Positions 1-9,638 are shown, counted from the first letter of the stretch. The stretch is 64,000 nucleotides of DNA from Sideroxyarcus sp. (GCA_030652215.1 JAUSBC010000005.1:1-64000), one strand, 5' to 3'. Notes: a model not told the origin generated them from the sequence alone. Numbers and translations: made by a program.

Positions 1-180
1 AGCAAAGAAGCCAGCCGCCAAAAAAGTAGCCGCCAAGAAACCGGCAGCGAAAAAAGTGGCAGCAAAGAAGCCAGCCGCTAAAAAAGTAGCCGCCAAGAAA
101 CCGGCAGTGAAAAAAGTGGCAGCAAAGAAGCCAGCCGCCAAAAAAGTAGCCGCCAAGAAACCGGCAGTGAAAAAAGTGGC
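1..180 (+). repeat. 60-bp in-frame tandem repeat, three near-identical copies
   Basis: Bases 1-60, 61-120 and 121-180 are nearly identical, differing at a few positions (for example gcc/gct and gcg/gtg). A shorter, rearranged continuation runs to about 270. Each unit encodes 20 residues of the Lys/Ala-rich protein. Such arrays expand and contract by slippage, so length may vary between strains. Confidence 0.9.
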
Positions 181-331
181 AGCAAAGAAGCCAGCAGCAA
201 AGAAGCCAGCCGCCAAAAAAGTAGCCGCCAAGAAACCGGCAGCGAAAAAAGTGGCAGCAAAAAAACCTGCCAAGAAAGCCGCGAAAAAAGCCGCTGCTCC
301 TGCTGCAGGAAAAGGCATCCTCGGCGCCTAA
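1..331 (+). CDS. histone H1-like Lys/Ala-rich DNA-binding protein (3' part)
   Basis: The reading frame is open from base 2 to the TAA at 329-331, so the gene starts outside the window and 109 residues are visible. They are almost entirely Ala, Lys, Pro and Val in a unit of the form [20 protein letters not shown], ending in a short [11 protein letters not shown] tail. This composition is typical of bacterial H1-like/AlgP-type proteins that coat DNA through a disordered basic tail; DNA binding is inferred from that family. A GTG inside the repeat at 56 is not a convincing start. Any folded N-terminal part is not visible. Confidence 0.75.
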   Translation, partial: AKKPAAKKVAAKKPAAKKVAAKKPAAKKVAAKKPAVKKVAAKKPAAKKVAAKKPAVKKVAAKKPAAKKPAAKKVAAKKPAAKKVAAKKPAKKAAKKAAAPAAGKGILGA

Positions 332-633
332 GCTTCGTAGATTTGGGCGGGCGCCGGGTCGTTGCGTTTCGCCCTTTCTGCGAACTCCGTTTCGAGCGGA
401 GCGGGTTGTTTTCACTTAGTGTTTGTTGAGCCTCTTCAGCGAACCGTCCCCGCGTTTTCAAAAAAATTACCCCGTCCGGGAATGCTCTGGGCGCGAGTTC
501 CTGCGTCCCGATTTCATGGATTATTCTGCGCCCGCACGAACGCACAGTGTCGCGCACGTACTGTTGCGTTTGCTGAATCGTTGCCGGAAGTTGAACTGCA
601 ACGCGGACAGGGGCGTCCGCGCCCTTGCGCGAT
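332..633. other. intergenic region between convergent genes
   Basis: No credible gene was found in these 302 bases; the ORFs here are short and of shadow type. A hairpin CTCCG-(7 nt)-CGGAG at 385-401, followed by a modest T-rich tail near 405-411, could terminate the H1-like gene. A second hairpin, CGCGGAC (602-608) with GTCCGCG (615-621), lies just downstream of the HDOD gene on the other strand. Neither is a strong intrinsic terminator. Confidence 0.4.
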
Positions 634-1506
634 TTACTCGGGTGTGGAGACGATCTGTTTCGCTTCGGCGTACAGAAACTCCAGATCCTCGTCGTCGATC
701 TGCAGCGTTTCCAGGCTGGCGGCGCTGAATTTTGGCCATTCCTGGGTGAAGTCCAGTCCGAGTTGATGCTGCGAGAAGTGCTCGGCGAACTGGGTGGTTG
801 CGATGAACTGGCGGTGGGTTAACGGCAGGGCAGAATCCTGGGCCAATGCCGACAAATCGTGATGGTGGCGGATAGCCAGACACATGTCTTCCGGTAGCCA
901 CCAGCTTTGCGCAAGGGCGCTGCCGACCAGGGCGTGATTGGTTTTCACCAGCGCCTCTTCTGCCGCGGTGAATTCGTTCTGGGTGTCGCGGTTTGCCAGC
1001 CCCAGCACATCCTTGTAGTTCGGAAAACGCACCATCAGCACCGGAATGCCGCAGTCGTGAAACAGGCCGAAGGTATAGGCGTCGTCGGCGTTGAAGCCGG
1101 GTATGTCGAGCTTGTGGGCCAGCCAGGCGCAAAGCCGTGCCGTGCGTGCCGAGGCATCCCAGAAGCGCACCATGCTCGGCGTGTTGGGGAATAGATTGCG
1201 CAGGATGATGCCCGCAATGGTGTGGCTGGCGACCCTGAGGCCGAGTACGGTCAGTGCATCGTGCACCGTGCGTGCGCGCTGCGCACGGGCAAAAAACGGC
1301 GAGTTGGTGGTCTTGATGAGCCCGGCCGCAAGGGCGACATCGGCGCTGATGATGGTGCTCAGACGATGGTAGTCCGGCTCTTCCTTGTGCAGTTCCGCCA
1401 TGATGCGAACCAGAATTGCCGGGCAGGGCGGAATCTCAATATCCAGTAGGGAGCGTTCAAGCTGGGGATCGATTTTCGGAGGCTGGATGGATGGGCTATC
1501 AGTCAT
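634..1506 (-). CDS. HDOD domain signalling protein
   Basis: The 290-residue product is mostly an HDOD domain (about residues 20-215), a catalytically divergent relative of HD phosphohydrolases used in signalling proteins. It begins around the IPPCPAILVRIMAEL segment and keeps an isolated HD pair in FHDCGI. No output domain is fused, and no signal peptide or membrane segment is seen. I chose the ATG at 1506 because the family homology starts just after it; the frame stays open upstream to 1737 but that part is not HDOD-like. The gene is divergent from the GGDEF/EAL gene at 1737, so the two may share regulation of motility or surface behaviour, which is inference. Confidence 0.78.
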   Translation of the reverse strand: MTDSPSIQPPKIDPQLERSLLDIEIPPCPAILVRIMAELHKEEPDYHRLSTIISADVALAAGLIKTTNSPFFARAQRARTVHDALTVLGLRVASHTIAGIILRNLFPNTPSMVRFWDASARTARLCAWLAHKLDIPGFNADDAYTFGLFHDCGIPVLMVRFPNYKDVLGLANRDTQNEFTAAEEALVKTNHALVGSALAQSWWLPEDMCLAIRHHHDLSALAQDSALPLTHRQFIATTQFAEHFSQHQLGLDFTQEWPKFSAASLETLQIDDEDLEFLYAEAKQIVSTPE

Positions 1507-1736
1507 TTCTATGTCATGTGCGTGATAAGATCGTTTCTGATAATGCGTGACGCAAAATGTCATCGTGCCACTCCCGAAAAATAGCACACGACGCGTTTCG
1601 CTGGCTATAGATTTCGGCAACGATTGCGATTTGACATCGGCGCGCATTCTGTCCGGCATGTGCGCCATTATTCGCCCGCGGGCGATATAACAATAAAGAT
1701 AGCCCGGTGTCGCCCGGGCAGGAGAGATTTTCCGCA

Positions 1737-3992
1737 ATGAAAAAGCACGGGCCGTTCAGTCTTGTTTTCAACAAAGATGAACGGGATCAAAGATACAAAT
1801 TCGTCTTTCTGAGCAGAGTGCTCCTGCTCGGCGGAGCCATTTCATTCGTGATGGCCTTCGCCCACTGGCCATCCGGCACGGCAATCGCCAAGATCGCGCT
1901 GGGATTCGCCGGACTTTGTTTCGCGCTGCTGGCCTATTTGCGCGGGCACCGGGCGCAGGTCGAGCGGCTGTCTTCGGTCGTGTTGGCGCTTTCGTTCGCG
2001 ATGTTCTTCGCCATCTATGTTCTGGCTTCCTACAACTCGATGCGCCTGGCGCTGTTCTTTCTGCTGCTGGCGGGGGCGTTCTTTCTCAAGGGGCGCAGCA
2101 CGGGACGTCTCTTTCTCGGCATCAGCCTGTTGACCATTGTGGCGGTGCATCTGCATCCGCACTTCGCTGCCGCTTACTCCCATATCGAAATATTCAGCAC
2201 ATGCCTGTACCTGATTGCGCTTTTTCTGATTTTCGAGAGCTACGAGTCGTTCAAGGAATCGCAGCACGCGAGCCAGGGCGAGCAGGAAGTGCTGCGCCTG
2301 ACCGAGGAGCGCTGGCGGCATGCGCTGGAAGGCTCCGGGGACGCGGTATGGGACTGGAAACCGCAAACGGGGGAATTTCACTACTCGAAGCGCTTTGCCG
2401 AAATGCTGGGTTACGCAGACGGCGACTTCGGCAACGATGCGGATCATTTTTTCGGAATTGTCCATGCCGACGACGAGTTGCGGCTCAGGGACGAGCTGCA
2501 GGATTTTCTTGCGCGGAATGCGGGGCACTTCGTTTCGGAAGTGCGGTTGGTGTGCAAGGACGGCAGCTGGAAATGGGTACTCTGCCGGGGTACCGTCACG
2601 CGGCGCGACGACGCGGGTGCGCCCATCCTGATGGTCGGCACCTTTTCCGATATTACGCTGCTCAAGCAGCATGAAAAACAACTGGAGCGCATCGCGCATT
2701 ACGATGCGCTGACCGGCATTCCCAACCGCGTGCTGCTGGCGGACCGCCTGCAACAGGCATTGGCGCACACCAAGCGCGAAGGCAGTCTGCTGGCGGTCTG
2801 TTATCTCGATCTGGACGCATTCAAGTTGGTCAACGACACGATGGGGCACGAGGCTGGCGACACGGTGCTGATCGAAGTGACCAAACGCATCAAGGCCACG
2901 ATACGCGGCGACGATACGGTGGCGCGTTTGGGGGGCGACGAATTTGCGGTTCTCCTGCTCGGGCTCGGCGCGCCCGAGGAATGTTCGGCCAGCCTGAATC
3001 GCCTGCTGGAAGCGATCAGCCAGCCGATAGAGATCAGAAACAAGTTGTTCGAGGTCAGCGCCAGCATCGGGGTGGCGCTCTATCCCCGCGACGATCACGA
3101 TGCGGACACCCTGTTGCGGCATGCCGACCAAGCGATGTACACGGCCAAGCAGTCCGGCAAGAACCGCTATTACCTCTATGATGCGGAAAACGATCAGCGC
3201 GCCCGCGCCCACCACGAGTTTCTGCGGCGGCTCGACCACGCGTTGGCCAACGATGAATTCGAACTGTATTACCAGCCCAAAGTGGACATGCGCACACTCC
3301 GGTTGGTGGGCGCAGAGGCGCTGATACGCTGGAACCACCCCGAGCGCGGACTGCTTTCGCCTGCCGAGTTCCTGACGGCAGTTGAGGGAACGACACTGGA
3401 AGTGGAGCTGGGCGACTGGGTTGTGACCACCGCGCTGGCGCAGTTGTGGGCATGGCATCAGGCGGGACTGCCGATGGAGTTGAGCATCAACATCTCGGCG
3501 CGCCACCTGCAGGCCAGCGATTTCACCTGGAAGCTGAAACGCAAGCTGCTGCGTTATCCGGATCTGCCCAAGGGTAGTCTGCAAATCGAAGTGCTGGAGA
3601 CGGCGGCCCTGGAAGACATCCCGCTGGTCATCAGCACCATAGAGCGCTGCCGCAAAATCGGCATCAGCTTCGCGCTGGACGATTTCGGCACCGGATACTC
3701 CTCGCTGTCCTATCTGGGGCGGCTGCCCATCGACACGCTCAAGATAGACCAGTCCTTCATTCGCGACATGCTGCAGGATAAGGGCGACCGCGCTATTGTG
3801 CAGGGCGTGATTGCGCTGGCCAAGGCCTTCGACCGCAGAATCGTGGCCGAGGGCGTGGAAACGGAAGAGCTGTTCCGCGCGCTGCTGGAGATGGGGTGCG
3901 AGTGCGGGCAGGGCTACGGCATTGCGCGTCCCATGCCGGCGGGCGAGTTGCCCGTCTGGCTGGAAAAGTGGAACAGGGCGCCGTTCGGCTGA
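1737..3992 (+). CDS. membrane PAS-GGDEF-EAL cyclic-di-GMP enzyme
   Basis: The 751-residue protein has a hydrophobic N-terminal region with several membrane segments (about residues 25-175), a PAS domain (about 195-320), a diguanylate cyclase domain and a phosphodiesterase domain. The GGDEF signature is intact at residues 399-403, with an RxxD inhibitory site (RGDD) five residues before it. The EAL triplet is at 527-529 and the DDFGTGYSSL loop is present, so both active sites look competent. The ATG at 1737 has AGGAG about 12 bases upstream and is preferred over an in-frame GTG at 1707. The membrane region presumably senses a signal that sets the balance of c-di-GMP synthesis and breakdown. 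Confidence 0.9.
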   Translation: MKKHGPFSLVFNKDERDQRYKFVFLSRVLLLGGAISFVMAFAHWPSGTAIAKIALGFAGLCFALLAYLRGHRAQVERLSSVVLALSFAMFFAIYVLASYNSMRLALFFLLLAGAFFLKGRSTGRLFLGISLLTIVAVHLHPHFAAAYSHIEIFSTCLYLIALFLIFESYESFKESQHASQGEQEVLRLTEERWRHALEGSGDAVWDWKPQTGEFHYSKRFAEMLGYADGDFGNDADHFFGIVHADDELRLRDELQDFLARNAGHFVSEVRLVCKDGSWKWVLCRGTVTRRDDAGAPILMVGTFSDITLLKQHEKQLERIAHYDALTGIPNRVLLADRLQQALAHTKREGSLLAVCYLDLDAFKLVNDTMGHEAGDTVLIEVTKRIKATIRGDDTVARLGGDEFAVLLLGLGAPEECSASLNRLLEAISQPIEIRNKLFEVSASIGVALYPRDDHDADTLLRHADQAMYTAKQSGKNRYYLYDAENDQRARAHHEFLRRLDHALANDEFELYYQPKVDMRTLRLVGAEALIRWNHPERGLLSPAEFLTAVEGTTLEVELGDWVVTTALAQLWAWHQAGLPMELSINISARHLQASDFTWKLKRKLLRYPDLPKGSLQIEVLETAALEDIPLVISTIERCRKIGISFALDDFGTGYSSLSYLGRLPIDTLKIDQSFIRDMLQDKGDRAIVQGVIALAKAFDRRIVAEGVETEELFRALLEMGCECGQGYGIARPMPAGELPVWLEKWNRAPFG

Positions 3993-3998
3993 GTTGCA

Positions 3999-5450
3999 TC
4001 AGATCAGGAAGATCGTCGCCAGTCCCAGAAAGATGAAGAAGCCGCCGCTGTCGGTGATGGCGGTCAGCATCACGCTGGCGCCGATGGCGGGGTCGCGGCC
4101 GAGGCGCTGCATCAGCAGCGGGATGCCGATACCGACCAGCGCACCAAGCACGAGGTTGAGCATCATCGCGCTGGTCATCACCAGGCCGAGCGGCACGCTG
4201 TGATACAGGAAATAGGCAAACAAGCCGGCGATGCCGCCCCACACCAGGCCGTTCAGGCCGCTGATCGCCAGCTCCTTGTACATGAGCCTGCGCGCGTTGC
4301 CCTGAGTGATTTGCCCCAGCGCGAGCGAACGGATGATGATGGTGGTGGTCTGGTTGGCCGAGTTGCCCGCGATGCCCGCGACGATGGGCATGAGCGTGGC
4401 GAGCGCGACGAACTTTTCGATGGTGCCCTCGAAAGCCCCGATCACGCGCGAGGCGAAAAAGGCGGTGCACAGGTTCAGCGCCAGCCAGGTCCAGCGGTTC
4501 TGCGCCGATTTCCACACCGACGCGAAAATATCCTCTTCCTCGCGCAGACCGGCCTGGTTTAACAGGTCGGTCTCCGATTCGGCGCGGATGAAGTCCAGCA
4601 CCACGTTCACCGTCACCCGGCCCACCAGCTTGCCGTCCTCGTCCACCACCGGGGCAGACACCAGGTCGTAGCGCTCGAACGCCTGCGCTGCCTGGTCGGC
4701 CTTTTCGTCGGGATTGAGCTGGATGGTGTCGCTCAGCATCAGCTCGCTGACCACCGTCTCCGGCTCGTTGACCACGATCAGGTTGATCGGTAGCACACCT
4801 TTGAAGCGGTCGTCGCGGTCCACCACGAACACCTGGTCGGTGTGGTCGGGCAGTTCGTCGAAGCGGCGCAGGTAGCGCGACACCACTTCCAGCGACACGT
4901 CCTCGCGCACATGCACCATGTTGAAGTCCATCAGCGCGCCGACCGAATCCTCGGAATAGGACATCGCCGCGCGCAACTGCTCGCGCTCCTCGATGGAGAG
5001 CGACTTGAACACGTCGCGCATCACGTTCTGCGGCAGGTCGGGGGCGAGGTCGGCGATCTCGTCGGTGTCGAGCTGTTCCGTCGCCCCGACCAGTTCGTCG
5101 CGGCTCATGGTGGCGATCAGCGATTCGCGCACCGCATCCGACACCTCGATCAGAATGTCGCCGTCGCGGTCCGCCTTCACCAGTTCCCACACCATCAGGC
5201 GCTGGTCTATGGGCAGGGCTTCGAGGATGTAGGCGATGTCGGCGGAGTGCAGTTCTTCGAGTTTTTCGCGCAGCTCAGCCAGATGTCGCTTGTGCACCAT
5301 CTTGTCGAGCAACTCGTGGCGTTCGTCGCGCGGCAACTCCTGGCGATGTGTCACCGTTTCCACCAATGCCTGCTTGTCCAGCAAGTGCTGCACTTGCTGG
5401 AGATGGTTCTGCACGTTCTCGGTGTAGTGGTGTTCGCTGTTTTCGGTCAT
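3999..5450 (-). CDS. mgtE: MgtE family magnesium transporter
   Basis: The 483-residue protein has the MgtE layout: an acidic N-terminal superhelical domain (about 30-150), two CBS domains (about 160-285) and five membrane helices (about 310-480). The membrane part carries the characteristic PIVAGIAGNSANQT segment and the TAITDSGGFFIFLG ending. In this family the cytoplasmic domains sense Mg2+ and gate a Mg2+ channel. The frame remains open far upstream, but homology begins at the ATG at 5450. It converges on the GGDEF/EAL gene with six bases between stops. No magnesium riboswitch was recognised upstream. Confidence 0.93.
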   Translation of the reverse strand: MTENSEHHYTENVQNHLQQVQHLLDKQALVETVTHRQELPRDERHELLDKMVHKRHLAELREKLEELHSADIAYILEALPIDQRLMVWELVKADRDGDILIEVSDAVRESLIATMSRDELVGATEQLDTDEIADLAPDLPQNVMRDVFKSLSIEEREQLRAAMSYSEDSVGALMDFNMVHVREDVSLEVVSRYLRRFDELPDHTDQVFVVDRDDRFKGVLPINLIVVNEPETVVSELMLSDTIQLNPDEKADQAAQAFERYDLVSAPVVDEDGKLVGRVTVNVVLDFIRAESETDLLNQAGLREEEDIFASVWKSAQNRWTWLALNLCTAFFASRVIGAFEGTIEKFVALATLMPIVAGIAGNSANQTTTIIIRSLALGQITQGNARRLMYKELAISGLNGLVWGGIAGLFAYFLYHSVPLGLVMTSAMMLNLVLGALVGIGIPLLMQRLGRDPAIGASVMLTAITDSGGFFIFLGLATIFLI

Positions 5451-5654
5451 GGCCTGGCCTTTGCGTTGGCGCGTATTGTAAAGAAATTGCCTGCCGCGAG
5501 TAACAGATTCTCGGCTTTGTCTGCCATCGGGCGGGCCGGTCTTGTGTTTGCGGGCGTTCTGTTTAACACTAGCCGCAAGTTTGACCGAACGTGACTGCGC
5601 GCTATCCGAACTGTCACGACCGGTCGAATACCGACTTTTACACGAAGGACATGC

Positions 5655-6959
5655 ATGAGAATAATTTCGTATCCTGCCCTGGTCCTGGTCTGTGCCTGTG
5701 CCACGGCGGTGTTCGCAGCCGATGAGCCGGTCAATCTGCCCACCCCCTCGTCCTCCGCGCAACGCCTGTACGCTTCGGCCAAAGGCGATTTGCTGCAATT
5801 GCGCGTGCTGCTGAAAAGCGGACGCACCCAGTCCTCGGTGGGTTCCGGATTCCTGATCGGCACCGGCAATCTGGTGGTGACCAACTATCACGTCATGTCG
5901 CAGATCGCGCTGGAACCGGAAACCTATGTCGGGGAATACGTGGACACCAACGGCAAGCGCGGGGCCGTGGAATTGCTGGCCGTGGACGTGCTGCACGACT
6001 TGGCCGTGGTGCGCATCGAGAGAAAAGGCAGCGGATTCTTCAGCGTGCCGGACAAACTCCCCGCGCTCACGCAGGGGCAGTATCTGTATTCGCTGGGCAA
6101 CCCGCTGGATCTGGGTTTCGCCATTTCGGAAGGTGCCTACAACGGCATCGTCAGCCGCAGCTTTTACGACCAACTGATGTTCACCGGCCCGATCAATTCG
6201 GGCATGAGCGGCGGACCGAGCGTGACGGTGGACGGGCGCGTGGCCGGCGTGAATGTATCCAAGCGGCTGGACGGTGAGCTGGTCAGTTTTCTGGTGCCGG
6301 TGCGTTACGTGCGCGATTTGCTGAAAAAGGTCGCCGCGCAGAAAAGCCCGCCCGGAGATTTCAAGCCGGTGGTAGGGCAGCAATTGCTGGAGCACCAGAG
6401 CGCGATGATGGCGCGCCTGGACAAAACGCCTCTGACCTTCAAGGTGTTGAGCCCCTACAGCGTACCGGTGTGGGAGTCGGATCAGTTGCGCTGCTGGGGT
6501 TGGTCGAATGCCAAGCAAAACAAGCCCTACCTGATCGACCAGGTGAACTGCGCCATGGAGTCGGCCGTATTCGTGTCCGGCCAGATGCAGACGGGGCGCG
6601 TCTCCATCCGGCACAAACTCATCCGCAGCAGCGATCTGGGCGCGTGGCGGTTTGCCGCGTTGTCGAGCAGCCTGTTCAAGAACCAGAGTTTCGGCAGCCA
6701 CAAGGACATGCGCTTCACGCCGCCGCAGTGCGTCGAGGAATTCGTCGACAACGGCAAACTGCCCATGCGCGCGATGATTTGCGCGCGCGCCTACCGCAAA
6801 TTTCCAGAGCTGTACGATTTCGCGCTGCTCAGCGCCAGCACCGACGAAAGCCGCATGAGCCTGCAAAGCCGGATCGACATAAACGGTGTGTCGTACGAAA
6901 ACGGTCTGCGCATCTCGCGCATCTTTCTTGAAGCCGCCAGCCGGGAGGCCCAGCCATGA
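5655..6959 (+). CDS. secreted trypsin-like serine protease
   Basis: The 434-residue protein has a signal peptide (residues 1-21, ending VFAAD) and an S1C/HtrA-like protease domain. The likely triad is His79 in TNYHV, Asp115 in LHDLAVV and Ser185 in NSGMSGGPS, all in family context, so activity is expected. No PDZ domain is evident; the C-terminal 200 residues are unassigned and contain several cysteines. The ATG at 5655 follows AAGGA. Its stop overlaps the start of the FHA-domain gene (ATGA), so the two are probably translated together. A periplasmic protease coupled to a phosphothreonine-reading membrane protein is the simplest reading; the substrate is unknown. Confidence 0.82.
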   Translation: MRIISYPALVLVCACATAVFAADEPVNLPTPSSSAQRLYASAKGDLLQLRVLLKSGRTQSSVGSGFLIGTGNLVVTNYHVMSQIALEPETYVGEYVDTNGKRGAVELLAVDVLHDLAVVRIERKGSGFFSVPDKLPALTQGQYLYSLGNPLDLGFAISEGAYNGIVSRSFYDQLMFTGPINSGMSGGPSVTVDGRVAGVNVSKRLDGELVSFLVPVRYVRDLLKKVAAQKSPPGDFKPVVGQQLLEHQSAMMARLDKTPLTFKVLSPYSVPVWESDQLRCWGWSNAKQNKPYLIDQVNCAMESAVFVSGQMQTGRVSIRHKLIRSSDLGAWRFAALSSSLFKNQSFGSHKDMRFTPPQCVEEFVDNGKLPMRAMICARAYRKFPELYDFALLSASTDESRMSLQSRIDINGVSYENGLRISRIFLEAASREAQP

Positions 6960-7936
6960 GCGGCCCCTACTTCGTCGAAACACTGGCCCGCAACGGCGAC
7001 GTCAAGCAGCGCCAGCGCGCGGATGCCTTGCCCATCCGCATCGGGCGCGCATACGACAACGATTTCATCCTGGACGACCGGCACACTTCGCCGCACCACG
7101 CGGTGGTCGAGTTCGGTGCGGACGGCAGCCTGCAAGTGCGTGCGCTGGAAAGCAGGAACGGCGTGATCCACAAGGGGCGGCGCCAGACCACCCTGTCCCT
7201 GGATGGAAATGCTGTCTTCCGGCTGGGGCACACCAATCTGCGCGTGCGCTCGGTAGATTTTTGCGTGGATGCGGAAACGGCCGACACCACGCTGCACGGC
7301 TGGGAAGGCTGGCGGCCAGCCCTGACTGGTCTGACGATGCTGGTGCTCACCACGCTGGCGGGCGTCTGGATTTCGGATACGGAAAAAGGCGAAGCGATCC
7401 GCTATCTCACGGCGCTGGTGGCCATGTTAAGCATCGGTCTGGTGTGGAGCGGAAGCTGGGCAATGGTCAACCGCCTGTTCGAGGGCCAGATGCGCTTCGG
7501 CCGTCATATGTTCATACCTGCGTGCGGGCTGGTTGCGAGCGAAGTGACGTCCCTGCTGATCGCGATCGCAGCGTATGCATTTTCGCTGGAAACACTGACC
7601 CGCTATGACAATCATGTGGCCATCGCCATCGTTGCCGCCATGGTGTATTTCCATCTGATCACCATCAACCCGAACCGCACCCGGCGCTTTGCCCTGGCGG
7701 CCGTGCTGGTGTCGCTGCTGGGCTCGGGCCTGATGCTGATGGTCAATTACCAGAGCGGCGGTAGACTTGCCGACGAGCCGTACATGAGCGAACTGTTGCC
7801 CCCGTCGTTGCGTCTGAGCGCCGACAAACCCGTCAGCGAATTCCTGGCCGGTGCCGAACAAATGAAAGCCGACCTCGATATCGAACGCGGCAGGGATGTC
7901 GGCAACGACGGAGAAGGTGAAGAAGAGCCGGAATGA
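6956..7936 (+). CDS. FHA domain membrane protein
   Basis: The 326-residue protein begins with an FHA domain (about 25-100) containing the IRIGRAYDNDFIL strand-loop, SPHHAVVE and SRNGV motifs, which in this family bind phosphothreonine peptides. Four or five membrane helices follow between about 115 and 260, then an acidic C-terminal tail rich in Glu. It overlaps the protease gene by four bases. No Ser/Thr kinase gene is visible in the window, so its phosphorylated partner must be encoded elsewhere if it exists. Confidence 0.82.
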   Translation: MSGPYFVETLARNGDVKQRQRADALPIRIGRAYDNDFILDDRHTSPHHAVVEFGADGSLQVRALESRNGVIHKGRRQTTLSLDGNAVFRLGHTNLRVRSVDFCVDAETADTTLHGWEGWRPALTGLTMLVLTTLAGVWISDTEKGEAIRYLTALVAMLSIGLVWSGSWAMVNRLFEGQMRFGRHMFIPACGLVASEVTSLLIAIAAYAFSLETLTRYDNHVAIAIVAAMVYFHLITINPNRTRRFALAAVLVSLLGSGLMLMVNYQSGGRLADEPYMSELLPPSLRLSADKPVSEFLAGAEQMKADLDIERGRDVGNDGEGEEEPE

Positions 7937-7945
7937 AGCGGAAGG

Positions 7946-8287
7946 CTAATGCTCCGGCAACTGTCGGGCAAAGGCCTTGATCCGCGCAAACACGGGAGCC
8001 AGCGACAGCAGCGGGATGACCAGGAACACGGGAGCCCAGGCGCTGTTCGGCGGCGGCGCGTAGTCCCGGCCGAGGTAGCCGAAGGCAAGCATGAATACGC
8101 CGAACGCAAGCAGCAGCTTGCCGCCGTATGCGTTGATTTCGTACCAGTTGCGTTGCGAGGCGAACGCCTCGCGCACGCGGATGCCGTACCGGCGATTCAT
8201 CGGGATTATTCGCAGAACCAGCGGGAGGGAAAGCAGTATCGCCAGCACGCCGATTCCGCACTGCACATACGGTATTGGAATAATCAT
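7946..8287 (-). CDS. SdpI-like small membrane protein
   Basis: The 113-residue protein has three hydrophobic helices. Between the first two it has the segment MNRRYGIRVREAFASQRNWYEINAYGG, which matches the SdpI family signature (related to the Bacillus SdpI immunity protein) in character. The start ATG is at 8287, 44 bases after the histidine kinase stop on the same strand, so it may be the last gene of that operon. Its role in a proteobacterium is unknown. Confidence 0.68.
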   Translation of the reverse strand: MIIPIPYVQCGIGVLAILLSLPLVLRIIPMNRRYGIRVREAFASQRNWYEINAYGGKLLLAFGVFMLAFGYLGRDYAPPPNSAWAPVFLVIPLLSLAPVFARIKAFARQLPEH

Positions 8288-8331
8288 CGCTTCACTCTCT
8301 TTGCAGCGTTCAACAGTTGTTTCACCCGGCC

Positions 8332-9636
8332 TTAGTCAAGCGGTAGCGTAAGCCTGGCCTCAATTCCCCCGCCGTGGCGCGGCAGCAACTCGATCTTCCA
8401 ACCGTTCGCATCCGCCAGTTGGCGGGCGATGGCCAGCCCGAGGCCGCTTCCGCCCGTGGTATTGCTGCGCGAAGTTTCCAGACGGTAAAAAGGATGGAAC
8501 ACATTTTCCAGTTCCTGCGCGGGTATGCCCGGCCCCCTGTCCAGTATGCCGATCACGGCATGATTGCCAGCGGCAGCCAGTTCGATTTCAACCGGTTTCC
8601 CGACGCCGTAGCGAATGGCATTGCCGAGCAGGTTGGTCAATATCCTGCGCAACGCCATGGGATCGACCGTAACCGACAAGTTCGCGTGTGTCTGCAATTG
8701 CACGCGGGCGCCTTCGTTGCTTGCGTTGTCCGCCAGTTCTTCCAGCAGTGCGCCGAGTTCGAGCCGTTGCGGAGGGCCTTTCTGCAATTCCCGGCTTAGC
8801 ACGAGAAATTCGCCGATAAGCTGGTTCATCTCTTCCACATCATGTTGCAGGCGGGCGACCAACTTGGGGTCGGCGTTTGCGGGCAGCATTTCGATTGCCA
8901 GGCGCATGCGCGCCAAGGGCGTGCGCAGGTCGTGCGAAATGCCGGCCAGCAGCGTGGTGCGATTGGCGAGCAGTTCGCGCACCTGCAACGCCATCCGGTT
9001 GAAAGTCGCCGCCAGGCCGGACAGTTCCCGTATGCCGGTTTCCGGAAACGACTCGGGAATGTCACCCTCGCCGATGCGCTTTGCCGCCGCAGAAAATAAT
9101 TCCAGCGGTTTGGTGATGCGTCGCGCCAGCACCAGCGCGGTGAGCAGCGTCAGCACCGTGGTTGCGACCAGTGCCAGCAACAGCATCATGGGCGGATTCA
9201 CATTGAGGCGCTCCTTGGGGAAGCCGATGCGGATCAGTCTTTCGCCGGTATGTATCTCCGCCCAGAACCAGGTGGTTTCCAGTTCCGTCACGCGCACCGA
9301 AACGGGTTCGCCGGTGCGCGCCGTGAGTGCGCTGTCCAGCAGGGTCAGGTAGGGCAGAAATCCTTCACGCGGCGGCAACGGCGGGACGTCGTCGAACAGC
9401 ATGAACTGGTGCTTGCGCGCCAATTCCAGTTCAAAGTCCTGGCGCGTTTCCGGCGGAAGCTCCACCCAGGTTTGTGCCGACAACACCAACAGCGCGGCCA
9501 GATCGTCGGCGGAACGTTTGGCCATCGGCAATAAAACGTAGTTTATGGTGGCGGCAATCAGGATGAATTCCAGCAGCAGGAGCGCCGAGGCGACCGTGAC
9601 GGCAGTGCTGCGAAACAGGGTGCGGGAGCGTTGCAT
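8332..9636 (-). CDS. EnvZ/RstB-type sensor histidine kinase
   Basis: The 434-residue protein has two membrane helices (about 12-35 and 150-175) bracketing a periplasmic sensor of about 110 residues, then HAMP, a HisKA domain with ISHDLRTPLARMRLAIE, and an HATPase_c domain with NAIRYG, DRGPGIP and GGSGLGLAI. These are the catalytic motifs of a functional kinase. The ATG at 9636 lies two bases after the stop of the response regulator gene. The frame extends a little further upstream, but that would overlap the regulator. The signal is not evident from sequence. Confidence 0.88.
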   Translation of the reverse strand: MQRSRTLFRSTAVTVASALLLLEFILIAATINYVLLPMAKRSADDLAALLVLSAQTWVELPPETRQDFELELARKHQFMLFDDVPPLPPREGFLPYLTLLDSALTARTGEPVSVRVTELETTWFWAEIHTGERLIRIGFPKERLNVNPPMMLLLALVATTVLTLLTALVLARRITKPLELFSAAAKRIGEGDIPESFPETGIRELSGLAATFNRMALQVRELLANRTTLLAGISHDLRTPLARMRLAIEMLPANADPKLVARLQHDVEEMNQLIGEFLVLSRELQKGPPQRLELGALLEELADNASNEGARVQLQTHANLSVTVDPMALRRILTNLLGNAIRYGVGKPVEIELAAAGNHAVIGILDRGPGIPAQELENVFHPFYRLETSRSNTTGGSGLGLAIARQLADANGWKIELLPRHGGGIEARLTLPLD

Positions 9637-9638
9637 GC

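Noticed and set aside
1-270. Regular repeats at the window start as a CRISPR array
   Set aside because: Units are directly adjacent with no spacers and are in frame with a Lys/Ala-rich protein.
1842-3584. 580-codon open frame on the minus strand
   Set aside because: It is a shadow of the GGDEF/EAL gene; its translation shows no domain and the plus-strand product is a clear enzyme.
5451-5654. Magnesium riboswitch upstream of mgtE
   Set aside because: I could not find the conserved M-box helices in this region.
3999-6983. 994-codon frame as a very long MgtE
   Set aside because: Only residues from the ATG at 5450 match MgtE; the rest overlaps the protease gene on the other strand.
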